Position numbers and translations under genes: made by a program. The notes under the pieces were generated by a model. It was not told where the DNA came from. It did not search any database and was given only the letters and a program-made list of their open reading frames with translations. DNA of 64,000 nucleotides from the IMG/VR virus record IMGVR_UViG_3300022752_000023, positions 62,001 through 126,000 of that record. One strand, given 5' to 3'. The first letter of the stretch is position 1. Every line of letters begins with the position of its first letter. Of the stretch, positions 5,824 through 13,226 are shown piece after piece. The DNA comes from a virus.

Positions 5824-7738
5824 GGATAAACCTGATCAAACAATTACTGAAGCAATTGACATGCCTTCCACGGGCGTGCAATCGCTTCTACAAGAATTAA
5901 TCTCAATCGATGTGACGGATGTGCAATCTGTTCACGCGCGAGCAGCTGTTTTGCAGCAGCTCGCGGGGCAGCACGCTTTCCCGTCACTCGAACCAATTTT
6001 GCCGTTGGTGTTGAACCTAAATGGACGGCCGTACAGTATTCAACACCATTTTCCTTTTTCCCCACTTTTCCGTTTACTCACACCAAAAAATCAGGTGTGG
6101 TGTACGGGGCGGCAGGTATCAAAATCGACCAGCCTAGCAGCGCACGGAGTTGTGGTGGCCAACTCTATTCCGTTTTTCAAAACGTTATTTATTACACCGC
6201 TGTACGAACAGATACGACGGTTTTCAAATAACTATGTGCGTCCGTTTATCGACCAGTCGCCAGTGAAATCACAGTGGTCCGGCACATCAACTGAGAACTC
6301 GGTGCTGCAAAGATCGTTTAAGAACAACTCGATGATGTTGTTCAGCTTTGCGCTTTTAGATGCGGATAGAGTTCGTGGTGTGTCTGCAGATCGAGTGTGC
6401 ATCGACGAGGTGCAGGATATGGATCCTGACCACGTTCCGATTATTCAAGAAACCATGTCGTATTCACGATGGGCGACTAGTTATTACACGGGCACGCCGA
6501 AGACGCTAGATAACTTAATTTACGGCTTGTATAAACGATCATCACAGGCCGAATGGTTTATACCGTGTCATTCTTGCAAGCATTGGAACATCCCTGCGCT
6601 TGAATATGACCTCGATAAAATGATCGGCCCGTACAGTATTCATATCAGCGAGAAGTATCCGGGCACCGTTTGCGCTAAATGTCAAAAGCCGGTCAGTCCA
6701 AGACATGGCCGGTGGGTGCATAGATATCCCGAGCGCCGCTGGCAGTTTTCCGGGTATCACGTACCACAGATGATACTACCGCTTCATTTCTCCGACCCTG
6801 AAAAGTGGTCAACTCTATTGTTGAAGAGGGAAGGCTTCGGGAATATGACCCAAGCCCAGTTCTACAACGAAGTAATGGGAGAAAGCGTTGATACCGGACA
6901 GAAGCTCATCAGCGAAACTGATTTGAAGGCTGCGTGCGTGCTAGACTGGGAAAACAAGAAAGATCCAGACCCTAAATGCTTTGCAAATCTTTCGCAATAC
7001 AAACACCGCATTCTTGCGATCGACTGGGGCGGCGGCGGAGAAGCAGGTATTAGTTTCACCGTGCTTGCTGTGCTGGGGTTCCGCCCGGACGGGACTATCG
7101 ACACGCTGTGGGCTAAGCGCCTGCTCATTGGCGGCGATCATTTAGCCGAAGCTGTTGAATGTATGCGCTGGTCTAACTTGTTTAATTGCGATTTTGTCGC
7201 TCATGATTACACCGGAGCCGGCACGGTCCGCGAAACAGTCATGGTGCAGGCTGGGTTTAACTTAGAGCGAGTCATGGCGATGCGGCTTGTTCGCTCCGCA
7301 TCCCAAGATTTGATGGTTTTCAAACCGCCGACAGAGATCAATCATCGGGCGCACTATAGCCTCGACAAAACGCGGTCGTTGCTGTACACGTGTCAGGCGA
7401 TCAAGCTGAAGCAAGTCAGATTCTTCCAGTATGACTGGTCGTCGCAGGATTCGCCGGGCTTGGTGTCGGACTTTCTTGCGCTGGTTGAAAATAAAGCCGA
7501 GTCTAGACTAGGCGGCGATATTTATACCATTACAAGGAACACGTTGTTGACTGACGACTTCGCGCAAGCTGTTAACCTAGGCTGCGCCGCTCTTTGGCAC
7601 GTGAATGACGCGTGGCCCAATTTCGCGGAGATCGCCGGCGTAGCGCGGTTAAGCGAGCGTACTGTCAGGGCCGAGACGCCCGTTGATGACGACTGGGCGG
7701 ATGATCCCATCGGGCGAAGCTACTTTGGCGGATACTAG
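5822..7738 (+). CDS. terL: Terminase large subunit (packaging ATPase-nuclease)
   Basis: The 638-residue protein (ATG 5822; an in-frame ATG at 5813 adds three residues) has a Walker A-like motif GRQVSKST near residues 96-103, a Walker B motif VCIDEVQDMD near 192-201, a YTGTPKT coupling motif near 224, a zinc ribbon made of CHSC (about 250) and CAKC (about 284), and a nuclease start AIDWGGGG near 399 with further acidic residues (HDYTGAG about 463). This domain order, with the inserted zinc ribbon, is that of GpA/TerL-like terminases that cut and pump DNA into the prohead. It is alone on the plus strand, more than 50 kb from the capsid genes and without a recognisable small subunit beside it. 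The start and stop overlap minus-strand genes in CATG and CTAG. Confidence 0.9.
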   Translation: MDKPDQTITEAIDMPSTGVQSLLQELISIDVTDVQSVHARAAVLQQLAGQHAFPSLEPILPLVLNLNGRPYSIQHHFPFSPLFRLLTPKNQVWCTGRQVSKSTSLAAHGVVVANSIPFFKTLFITPLYEQIRRFSNNYVRPFIDQSPVKSQWSGTSTENSVLQRSFKNNSMMLFSFALLDADRVRGVSADRVCIDEVQDMDPDHVPIIQETMSYSRWATSYYTGTPKTLDNLIYGLYKRSSQAEWFIPCHSCKHWNIPALEYDLDKMIGPYSIHISEKYPGTVCAKCQKPVSPRHGRWVHRYPERRWQFSGYHVPQMILPLHFSDPEKWSTLLLKREGFGNMTQAQFYNEVMGESVDTGQKLISETDLKAACVLDWENKKDPDPKCFANLSQYKHRILAIDWGGGGEAGISFTVLAVLGFRPDGTIDTLWAKRLLIGGDHLAEAVECMRWSNLFNCDFVAHDYTGAGTVRETVMVQAGFNLERVMAMRLVRSASQDLMVFKPPTEINHRAHYSLDKTRSLLYTCQAIKLKQVRFFQYDWSSQDSPGLVSDFLALVENKAESRLGGDIYTITRNTLLTDDFAQAVNLGCAALWHVNDAWPNFAEIAGVARLSERTVRAETPVDDDWADDPIGRSYFGGY

Positions 7739-8061
7739 AAAATCCGCCAGCAATAGTCTTCGATAAATTTTTTCATCGGGCGGTAGTCGCGCATCTTTGC
7801 GTTTTCAATAATGTCGATGACTTCTCGTGCGACGTCGGCTAACGCCGCGGCCGCTTCAGTGCAGTCCATCGACGAGTCGTACAGTTCCCAGCCAGCGCCC
7901 GATCGAGGTATGGCTGGTTCTTTACCTTCAAACGCGTCGACGAGTAGGCGCTGAAATACGCCGTCTGGTTCCGTATCTAACGCGCCAAACTTGCGATATT
8001 TTGTTTGAGTGTGCTCAAACCTACGAATCGCTGCCTGAAGTTTCTCCACCGTCAGCGTCAT
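7735..8061 (-). CDS. Hypothetical protein, 108 aa
   Basis: Not recognised. ATG 8061 (MTLTVEKLQAAIRRF) is preferred; an in-frame TTG at 8085 with GGAG close upstream is the alternative, and both overlap the preceding gene. The product is mostly helical with an acidic middle (TEAAAALADVAREVIDIIE) and an aromatic C-terminus (FIEDYCWRIF). The stop shares CTAG with the terminase stop on the other strand. Confidence 0.5.
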   Translation of the reverse strand: MTLTVEKLQAAIRRFEHTQTKYRKFGALDTEPDGVFQRLLVDAFEGKEPAIPRSGAGWELYDSSMDCTEAAAALADVAREVIDIIENAKMRDYRPMKKFIEDYCWRIF

Positions 8062-8497
8062 TGGAGTCGTTAATAGAGTTGACAAGCTCCATTCCCTTTT
8101 CGGTTATTGAGAAGTTGAAATCGTTTTTCTCGCAGTCGTATTCGGCGTCGAGAAAACCGCGCTGCACACCGACGCGCATGATGTTCGAGATTACGCGCGC
8201 ACCGAGCGCACGAAACAGCCGCAGCATTTTTGTTTTGTACTCTTCAAACGAGTTGGCGCCGATACCGTACGCTCCGTCGGCTTGTACGTCCGACAGCTCG
8301 CGCACGATTTGTTCGACCTCCCAGACTTCCAAAAACTGCCGCTGATATTCAAGCGAGCATTCACTTTCAGTCGGCTCTTCGTTTTGCAGCTTGGCGATGA
8401 GGCCGGCGAACATGATTAGCACGTGATCGCGCAGATCTTCAATCGACCCGCAAATACGGCGTGCGGGCTGCTCTTCGTCTTCGTAGTCTTCGAACAT
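8021..8497 (-). CDS. Hypothetical protein, 158 aa
   Basis: Not recognised. Start at ATG 8497 is supported by GAGGTAACT just upstream; the longer frame to 8566 lies in the upstream gene. The protein is acidic at both ends and helical between (DHVLIMFAGLIAKLQNEEP, EVEQIVRELSDVQADGAYG, MLRLFRALGARVISNIMRVG). The region around VGVQRGFLDAEYDCEKNDFN followed by FSITEKGMELVNS resembles a winged-helix tail (a turn followed by F.IT..G), so it might be a DNA-binding regulator; this is a weak inference. Confidence 0.5.
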   Translation of the reverse strand: MFEDYEDEEQPARRICGSIEDLRDHVLIMFAGLIAKLQNEEPTESECSLEYQRQFLEVWEVEQIVRELSDVQADGAYGIGANSFEEYKTKMLRLFRALGARVISNIMRVGVQRGFLDAEYDCEKNDFNFSITEKGMELVNSINDSNDADGGETSGSDS

Positions 8498-8504
8498 AGT
8501 TACC

Positions 8505-8819
8505 TCAAGCCGTTTCTGCGGCAAGGCGGGCGGTGGCGAGCGCTGCGTCGTAATTACCGCGCGCAATCATACGCGCGTGCGCGGCGTCGCGGCACTGCCC
8601 GAGATAATCAGAGTAGTCTGCGTCGGTGTTGACGAGCGCTTCCGCAGAGCTGAAGCTGTGCGGTTTGCCGGTCAGCGGGTTGTCGCCGCTCTTCATGATC
8701 CGCTCAACCGCGGCCATCTTGACGGAGATGCGGTTATCTTCAAGCTCCGACTCGCGGCGCACGGCGTCGGCGAGGGCGACAGCGGCGGCGGTAATGTTAT
8801 CAGCAAAGTTCTTAGCCAT
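8505..8819 (-). CDS. Hypothetical protein, 104 aa
   Basis: Not recognised. An almost wholly helical, Ala-rich protein (NITAAAVALADAVRRESELE, DYLGQCRDAAHARMIARGNY, DAALATARLAAETA). It precedes the 158-aa gene by 7 bp. No catalytic or membrane motif is visible. Confidence 0.5.
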   Translation of the reverse strand: MAKNFADNITAAAVALADAVRRESELEDNRISVKMAAVERIMKSGDNPLTGKPHSFSSAEALVNTDADYSDYLGQCRDAAHARMIARGNYDAALATARLAAETA

Positions 8820-8835
8820 GTTAATTCCTTACGTG

Positions 8836-9258
8836 TTAGAGAGTGTGTCGTCTACGAAAACCGTGATCTAACTCCATTTGCCGCGCGTCAACTGGCGCAG
8901 CGTCTGGATGTTTTTCTTTGACGTGCATGCTCAACGCTACCGCTGAGCGAAATTTTGTTTTGCATGTGTCGCAGCTAAACGGTTTTTGACCCAGATTAGC
9001 CGCGGCGACTTTTTCTGCCTTTTTGTATGAGCAACCCGTGCGGCGCTTGTGGCTTTCTTCAATCTCTGACAAACCACCGCCGCAAGCGTTACACCGCGGG
9101 GCAGACGCACGCTGCGTTTCAAGAAACCCAAGGTAGTTGAGTTTGTTGCACGAAATGCAACGCATGCTGATTAGATTGTGCCCTGTAAGAAGCACGCTGC
9201 GCTTACCGCTACCGGTTGCGCTTTTTCCACCGAAATCGTTTATTCGCTTTCGGGCCAT
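8836..9258 (-). CDS. Zinc-finger protein (zinc ribbon plus C2H2 finger)
   Basis: Start at ATG 9258; the longer frame to 9336 overlaps the upstream gene. The 140-residue protein is basic. Residues about 32-62 hold MRCISCNK and PRCNACGG, two CxxC pairs forming a zinc ribbon. Residues about 93-118 hold FSCDTCKTKFRSAVALSMHV followed by KEKH, a clean C2H2 zinc finger. Genes of this type in phages are presumed nucleic-acid binding. The next gene upstream (9240-9494) also carries paired cysteines. Function is otherwise unknown. Confidence 0.65.
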   Translation of the reverse strand: MARKRINDFGGKSATGSGKRSVLLTGHNLISMRCISCNKLNYLGFLETQRASAPRCNACGGGLSEIEESHKRRTGCSYKKAEKVAAANLGQKPFSCDTCKTKFRSAVALSMHVKEKHPDAAPVDARQMELDHGFRRRHTL

Positions 9259-9494
9259 TGTTGGCGTTCTTGCCTCGTGGGAATCCTTTTCGGGTATTTC
9301 TCTGGATGACAAACCTGACAACGCGCGCGAGTACAACCGCAGCTCCGCAAAGTTTTACGATACCGTCCAGCTTCGCGCGCGGTTTGTTCTGCGTTTTCAA
9401 CCCAACTACCAAACTCCAACCACCCGGCATTAATTTGTCGGTGCTGTTTTACTCGGCGTTCGATGATGTGTTTTTCGGCGTGGTAGCGTTTCAT
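9240..9494 (-). CDS. Small Cys-containing protein, 84 aa
   Basis: Basic, with an N-terminal helix (MKRYHAEKHIIERRVKQH) and a C-terminal half RYRKTLRSCGCTRARCQVCH followed by PEKYPKR. The CGC...CQVCHPEKYP arrangement offers three or four zinc ligands and is seen in small phage proteins of unknown role. It overlaps the zinc-finger gene by 19 bp. No strong ribosome binding site is visible. Confidence 0.5.
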   Translation of the reverse strand: MKRYHAEKHIIERRVKQHRQINAGWLEFGSWVENAEQTAREAGRYRKTLRSCGCTRARCQVCHPEKYPKRIPTRQERQQWPESE

Positions 9495-9497
9495 GTT

Positions 9498-9950
9498 TTA
9501 TCTGCCGTCTGTTTCGCAGTAGATTACAAATGTACAACCGCACTGCTGCGCAAGCCTTACAACGTTTGGCGCGTACACAGAGACGATTTTTGTTTTGTCT
9601 ATTTTGTTATCAGCGATTAACGCTAGAAGACCCAGCTTTGCAATTCCGCGTCGCCGGTATTCAGGGTCAACAAAACATTCGACCGTTTGTACAACTGTCG
9701 GGCGACCTTTGAAATTTTCGGTCCACGGGCGCGTTCCAACCCAGCCTGCTAGCGTTTCGTCTACCCAGATGAGCGCGAGGGCCATTTCTGGGTGCGGCTG
9801 CTCGTGATTGACGTGCAGATAACGCTTAGCGAGTTCTTTTTGAATTGAGCTGTCGCTGCCAGAATCCGGCCACGACAATCTTGTCATGATCGCCGTCACA
9901 TCGACCAGCCCGAGGCGGTTGATATCTTTGATTTTGATCGAAATATCCAC
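9498..9950 (-). CDS. GNAT-family N-acetyltransferase
   Basis: The 150-residue protein has the GNAT fold signature: an N-terminal segment with helices, strand ALALIWVDETLAGWVGTRPW, strand VVQTVECFVDPEYRRRG with the acetyl-CoA pyrophosphate-binding loop (RRRGIAKLG), and a C-terminal VSVYAPNVVRLAQQCGC segment resembling motif B. A strong GGAGG (in TCACGGAGGACC) precedes ATG 9950. The acceptor (small molecule, protein or nucleoside) cannot be told from sequence. GNAT enzymes in phages may modify host proteins or hypermodified DNA bases. Confidence 0.8.
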   Translation of the reverse strand: MDISIKIKDINRLGLVDVTAIMTRLSWPDSGSDSSIQKELAKRYLHVNHEQPHPEMALALIWVDETLAGWVGTRPWTENFKGRPTVVQTVECFVDPEYRRRGIAKLGLLALIADNKIDKTKIVSVYAPNVVRLAQQCGCTFVIYCETDGR

Positions 9951-9988
9951 AGCTGGTCCTCCGTGACCAACTATGGAGTATACATTAG

Positions 9989-10192
9989 CGCGGTAGGCGG
10001 GAGTCGAACCCGCTGCAGTAGATTTTCGGCCCGTCCGTCATTTCGGCAATTAAGTATGCGCACTTTTGCACACCGGAGATCAATCCGGCGGTAAATCACT
10101 CGCTCGCATACACCGGCTTCGTCCGCTCAGGTGATCAACCCATATCCGTCTACTGCATCAAGCGTTAAGCGCGCGCCCCGCGCATCTACCGC
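9989..10192 (-). ncRNA. tRNA-like structured RNA with insertion in the anticodon position
   Basis: The 5' end GCGGTAG (10192-10186) pairs perfectly with CTACCGC (9996-9990), followed by a G discriminator. A textbook T arm, GCGGG TTCGACT CCCGC (10013-9997), adjoins the 3' acceptor strand. A D-arm-like GCGC GGGGCGC GCGC follows the 5' strand. Where the anticodon arm belongs there is instead a 9-bp perfect helix (TGCAGTAGA 10157-10149 with TCTACTGCA 10022-10014) enclosing about 126 nt. Nested inside are a 7-bp helix (10111-10105 with 10060-10054) and a CCGGA/TCCGG hairpin (10088-10073). All helices are properly nested. It could be an intron-containing tRNA, a decayed tRNA pair or a new RNA; no anticodon can be named. 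Confidence 0.55.
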
Positions 10193-10196
10193 AAAG

Positions 10197-10267
10197 AGCC
10201 CCCAGAAGGAATCAAACCCTCATCGGCTGATTACAAATCAGCTGCATTATCATTATGCTATGGGGGC
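10197..10267 (-). tRNA. tRNA-Thr (anticodon TGT)
   Basis: The 71-nt cloverleaf has acceptor GCCCCCA/TGGGGGC with T discriminator, D stem GCAT/ATGC, anticodon arm GCTGA TTTGTAA TCAGC (anticodon TGT, reading ACA) and T arm GAGGG TTTGATT CCTTC. CCA is not encoded. The D loop (AATGATA) lacks the usual GG and the T loop has T in place of C56, so the conserved G19-C56 contact is missing; this is unusual but the stems are sound. The 5' end overlaps the last 15 bp of the HNH gene, and the tRNA-like RNA begins 4 bp after it, so all three may be cotranscribed. Confidence 0.8.
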
Positions 10268-10690
10268 ATTTTTATTTGGCCATTTGAACTGTTTAGCTGT
10301 TTTTCGTCTGTGGCAATTTGCGCAGCGAACGACGCATTTTTTTATTTCGTGTGCTACGGCTTTTGCGCTGCAGTTTTTAAGTCGCGACACACTGTTTAGT
10401 TTTTGTCCGCGAACGTGGTCAAATTCTAGTACAACCGGATCGCTTTCACCGCAATCGACGCAGGGGTGTGTGCTTAAATATTCGCAGATAAACTCGTGCG
10501 CTTTGTTTCGTGCTGCTCGACGATTTAGTTTTATGTACTGCCGCCGGTGCGGGTGCTCGGCGTAATGCTCGCGATCGTACTTTTGTTTGCACGGCCGGCA
10601 CATACTTGCGCAACCCGTCTTTGTTGCCGCGCGTTTTTGAAATTCTGTATACGGTTTTGTTTTTTTACACCGCGTACATTTTTTTTGCAT
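10253..10690 (-). CDS. HNH endonuclease, free-standing
   Basis: The 145-residue basic protein starts with KKCTRCKKTKPYTEFQKR and MCRPCKQKYDREHY, paired cysteines of a zinc-ribbon DNA-binding domain (residues about 4-40), followed by HPCVDCGESDPVVLEFDHV, IKKCVVRCANCHRRKT: the core with D/H (FDHV), a structural zinc formed by two CxxC pairs, and the final His-Arg-Arg (CHRRKT) of an HNH nuclease. GGAGGAACGACGAC before the ATG is a good ribosome binding site. It sits next to tRNA genes, a common place for mobile phage endonucleases. Expected activity is double-strand or nicking DNA cleavage. Confidence 0.85.
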   Translation of the reverse strand: MQKKCTRCKKTKPYTEFQKRAATKTGCASMCRPCKQKYDREHYAEHPHRRQYIKLNRRAARNKAHEFICEYLSTHPCVDCGESDPVVLEFDHVRGQKLNSVSRLKNCSAKAVAHEIKKCVVRCANCHRRKTAKQFKWPNKNAPIA

Positions 10691-10748
10691 GTCGTCGTTC
10701 CTCCATGAACGTACGACAATTTTAACAATTACAAATCAAGACTACAAG

Positions 10749-11216
10749 TCATTTAAAGGCTGTTATTAAACCAGTTGGCCAATGGTACGGCAAGTCGATA
10801 GGTTCTTGCCAACCGAACCGCGAATAGTGGCGAAAGTCTTTGCGCAGTAGATTGCTGCGGTGGCTGGCATGAAACTGCGCGTCGCCAATCCACGGCGGAT
10901 ATACGTTGCGTTCGATTGTGTCGCGCAGCGCTGTGTAGCTGTCCATGAACTGCGGGCACAACGTATCGTTAAACCCGCGGCGTATCCATTCGCGGCACAC
11001 GACTATGGCGTATACGGTTAGCGCTGTCTCGTATCCAGCCCACATGCGCACGGCCGGATGATTGCGCCAGCTACTTGTTCCGGGCTCGTGTTCTCCTACC
11101 GGAACGCCAAGGCAGAGTAGGATCTGCTTACATTCAACCCTTTGCTTGCCGAGCCTTTTGTTATCAAGGCAAGCGGCCGAGTGTTTAAATCTCGGCAGCG
11201 GCAGGAAAGTTTGCAT
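10749..11216 (-). CDS. Pyrimidine dimer DNA glycosylase/endonuclease V-like protein
   Basis: The 155-residue protein reads MQTFLPLPRFKHSAACLDNK, RLGKQRVECKQILLCL, SWRNHPAVRMWAGYETAL, YAIVVCREWIRRGF and FHASHRSNLLRKDFRHY, a series of motifs characteristic of the Pyr_excise/MSMEG_6728 group related to T4 endonuclease V (DenV). Family knowledge: the T4 enzyme excises UV photoproducts using the N-terminal amine, with an essential Glu; here LDNKRLGKQRVE supplies the equivalent region, although the N-terminal residue is Met-Gln rather than Thr. A role in UV repair of phage DNA is plausible. It ends 5 bp before nothing else and follows the acidic-protein gene. Confidence 0.75.
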   Translation of the reverse strand: MQTFLPLPRFKHSAACLDNKRLGKQRVECKQILLCLGVPVGEHEPGTSSWRNHPAVRMWAGYETALTVYAIVVCREWIRRGFNDTLCPQFMDSYTALRDTIERNVYPPWIGDAQFHASHRSNLLRKDFRHYSRFGWQEPIDLPYHWPTGLITAFK

Positions 11217-11220
11217 TTAA

Positions 11221-11535
11221 TCAGTCGTCAAACTCGTCGTCAAAGTTTTCTTCGTATTCAGGGTCGTCATCCTCTTCGTCCTCGTATTCTTCGTCCCAGT
11301 CTTCGTCGTCGTCACCCCACTCTTCGTCTTCCTCGTCTTCTTCTTCGTCATCGTCGTCTGTGAAGACGTAGTTGGGTTTTGGAAGATCAATGTCGCTGTC
11401 TTCATCGTCGTCGTCATCGTCGTCGTTGACAAATTGCCACTCTTCTTCGATGAAGTCATCATCGAGTCCGTCGTCATGGCGGGCGGCTGTCTCATCTACT
11501 TGGCGGCGAAACGACGTCGATTCAAAGTAGCGCAT
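11221..11535 (-). CDS. Extremely acidic protein, 104 aa
   Basis: After a short mixed N-terminus (MRYFESTSFRRQVDE) the protein is dominated by Asp and Glu, 58 of 104 residues by direct count, with interspersed aromatic residues (EEEWQF, DEEWGD, DEDWDEEYEDEE). The GGATAACT before the ATG is a modest ribosome binding site. Such acidic, aromatic-dotted small phage proteins can mimic DNA and block host nucleases or nucleoid proteins, or act as chaperones; which applies here is unknown. It is translated 2 bp after the primase-like 562-aa gene. Confidence 0.6.
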   Translation of the reverse strand: MRYFESTSFRRQVDETAARHDDGLDDDFIEEEWQFVNDDDDDDDEDSDIDLPKPNYVFTDDDDEEEDEEDEEWGDDDEDWDEEYEDEEDDDPEYEENFDDEFDD

Positions 11536-11537
11536 AG

Positions 11538-13226
11538 TTATCCAATGTCCCGGGCAAGGTCAGCGGCAGGTAATAAATACTGATCGCACCAACTACTATC
11601 GACGAGAATACCCGGCAGGTTGCGCACAGCTTCCTCTCCGCCGAAAACTCCGCGACGCGTCAATAGTTTAACAAGCCACAACCAATTTGGGGCTATAGCT
11701 TTTTGATCGTAAAAATAGCGGTCGATTGCCCGCTGGTTCAGCCACCAGTGCGTTTTTTTACGCACAATGTAGTTTCCGGGTTGACCAACTTTTCTCGCGC
11801 GCGGCAAAACCGCGAGCGCGCCCGTCTGTACGGCTTTTGTTAACTCGTCGAAAAAGGCCGTATCTGCTTCGTTTTGTGTGATTAAATGGTTCTGTGCGTA
11901 TTCCAGTTGAAACGCGTCTCCGTACGTCTCTAGCAGCCAGCCGTGCATATCGGTCAGCGCGGCCAGCGTGGTGATTGGGTTTGAAAGGCTGATGCGCATA
12001 CGCTGGCGTAGCGCTCGCTGGATGTACGCCGGCAAGATATAAGCTAGCGGCGTAAAATCTGTTGTTGCCGCGGCGGCGCCTGTAATTATTTGCCAGCCGT
12101 ATGTTGGCGCAACTGTTGCAGCTGTTGGCGTCAAATGAACAAGCACCGGCCTGTTGTGGCACCGCGGGACTGTAGGGCTTAGGCTTGCCGCGTCAAATAC
12201 GCTGGCTACGGTTGTTGGCCACTCTAGCTCAGCCGTGCGCTCATACACTGCGGCGCTGACGGACGCGCGCCGCAAGATATCAATTCGCTGATGCGGGCAC
12301 CCGAGCGCAGCGGCGACACCGAGCGCAGCTGTAAATCCATCGCCTGCGATACCGGTAGCGACGGGGTCGCGGCGCAGTACGGGGTCGACAAGGTTTGCTG
12401 TGATCGCCGCTGCGACGGTCCATACAAATGCGTTCTCTGGGCTGGGCGTAAGGAACTGCCTAATTGCGGGCGGGGCTACAGCGACCGGTTCATGAAACAC
12501 AGCGTGTTTATTTTTTTCACTGGGCTGATTCGGCGCAGACGGGGTGCCGTCGGCGGCCAGTTCGTAGTTTGCAAAACGGAACACGTTAGCTCGCTCGTCC
12601 CAACCCAAGCGGTTAGAGACGCACACGAGTTCTGGTTTGCTCAGCCCGATCGCTATTAGATGACTGCGGCTGTTCCAGCGGCTGTCGTACAGCATTACTT
12701 TTTTATGCGACGCAACAACTGCGGCGGCGTACGATAACAACCCGGCGCGTTCAATTTTTGACGCGCTGTCGGCAAACGGTATTTCTTCGCCCGCTAGATA
12801 GATTGTTCCGGTGTATGTTTTTTCTCCGTCATCGGCTTGCGTTATTTTGTTGATAACAATATTCGCGTCGCAAATATGCTGGTTTGTGACACTCCACCAT
12901 CCGTCCGCCTTTGGAATGACGGTGCGCTGCCACGGCTGCGGGATAGTCGGTGTGATGTTTTTTGATGTCTTGACGTGTGTCAGTACGCGGTCCGAAAAAC
13001 CGGGTGAAAAATTTTTGCCGATTTTTGTCAGGAACGGTACGAGCTTATCTGGCGGTATTGTGAGCCGAGTAGCGAACGAGTGTGCAGCTATCTCGCTCAT
13101 CTGACTCAACGCGCTGGCGAGTCGCGTCTGCCACGTTTCCGCGTTTTTACGAATCGATACCAGCCGACTCATGGCTTCTGTCGCCAGTCGGTTTTTTAGT
13201 CGTTGGTTTTGCGCAACTATCGCCAC
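11538..13226 (-). CDS. Putative replication protein, degenerate P-loop, 562 aa
   Basis: Start is a GTG at 13226 overlapping the end of the upstream primase-like gene (10 bp), suggesting coupled translation and a joint task. The N-terminal 200 residues are mixed, with a strand-rich segment around WWSVTNQHICDANIVI. Near residue 290 a GIAGDGFTAALG stretch sits where a Walker A would be expected in a primase-helicase C-terminal domain but lacks the GK[ST] lysine. A late segment (WWLNQRAIDRYFYDQ) could be a winged helix. I infer a helicase- or loader-like partner of the primase; no reliable family name can be given. Confidence 0.5.
   Translation of the reverse strand: MAIVAQNQRLKNRLATEAMSRLVSIRKNAETWQTRLASALSQMSEIAAHSFATRLTIPPDKLVPFLTKIGKNFSPGFSDRVLTHVKTSKNITPTIPQPWQRTVIPKADGWWSVTNQHICDANIVINKITQADDGEKTYTGTIYLAGEEIPFADSASKIERAGLLSYAAAVVASHKKVMLYDSRWNSRSHLIAIGLSKPELVCVSNRLGWDERANVFRFANYELAADGTPSAPNQPSEKNKHAVFHEPVAVAPPAIRQFLTPSPENAFVWTVAAAITANLVDPVLRRDPVATGIAGDGFTAALGVAAALGCPHQRIDILRRASVSAAVYERTAELEWPTTVASVFDAASLSPTVPRCHNRPVLVHLTPTAATVAPTYGWQIITGAAAATTDFTPLAYILPAYIQRALRQRMRISLSNPITTLAALTDMHGWLLETYGDAFQLEYAQNHLITQNEADTAFFDELTKAVQTGALAVLPRARKVGQPGNYIVRKKTHWWLNQRAIDRYFYDQKAIAPNWLWLVKLLTRRGVFGGEEAVRNLPGILVDSSWCDQYLLPAADLARDIG

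Noticed and set aside
9989-10192. tmRNA (ssrA) as an explanation of the tRNA-like RNA
   Set aside because: Too short, no tag reading frame ending in a Leu-Ala-Ala type sequence, and the acceptor lacks the usual GGGGC start.
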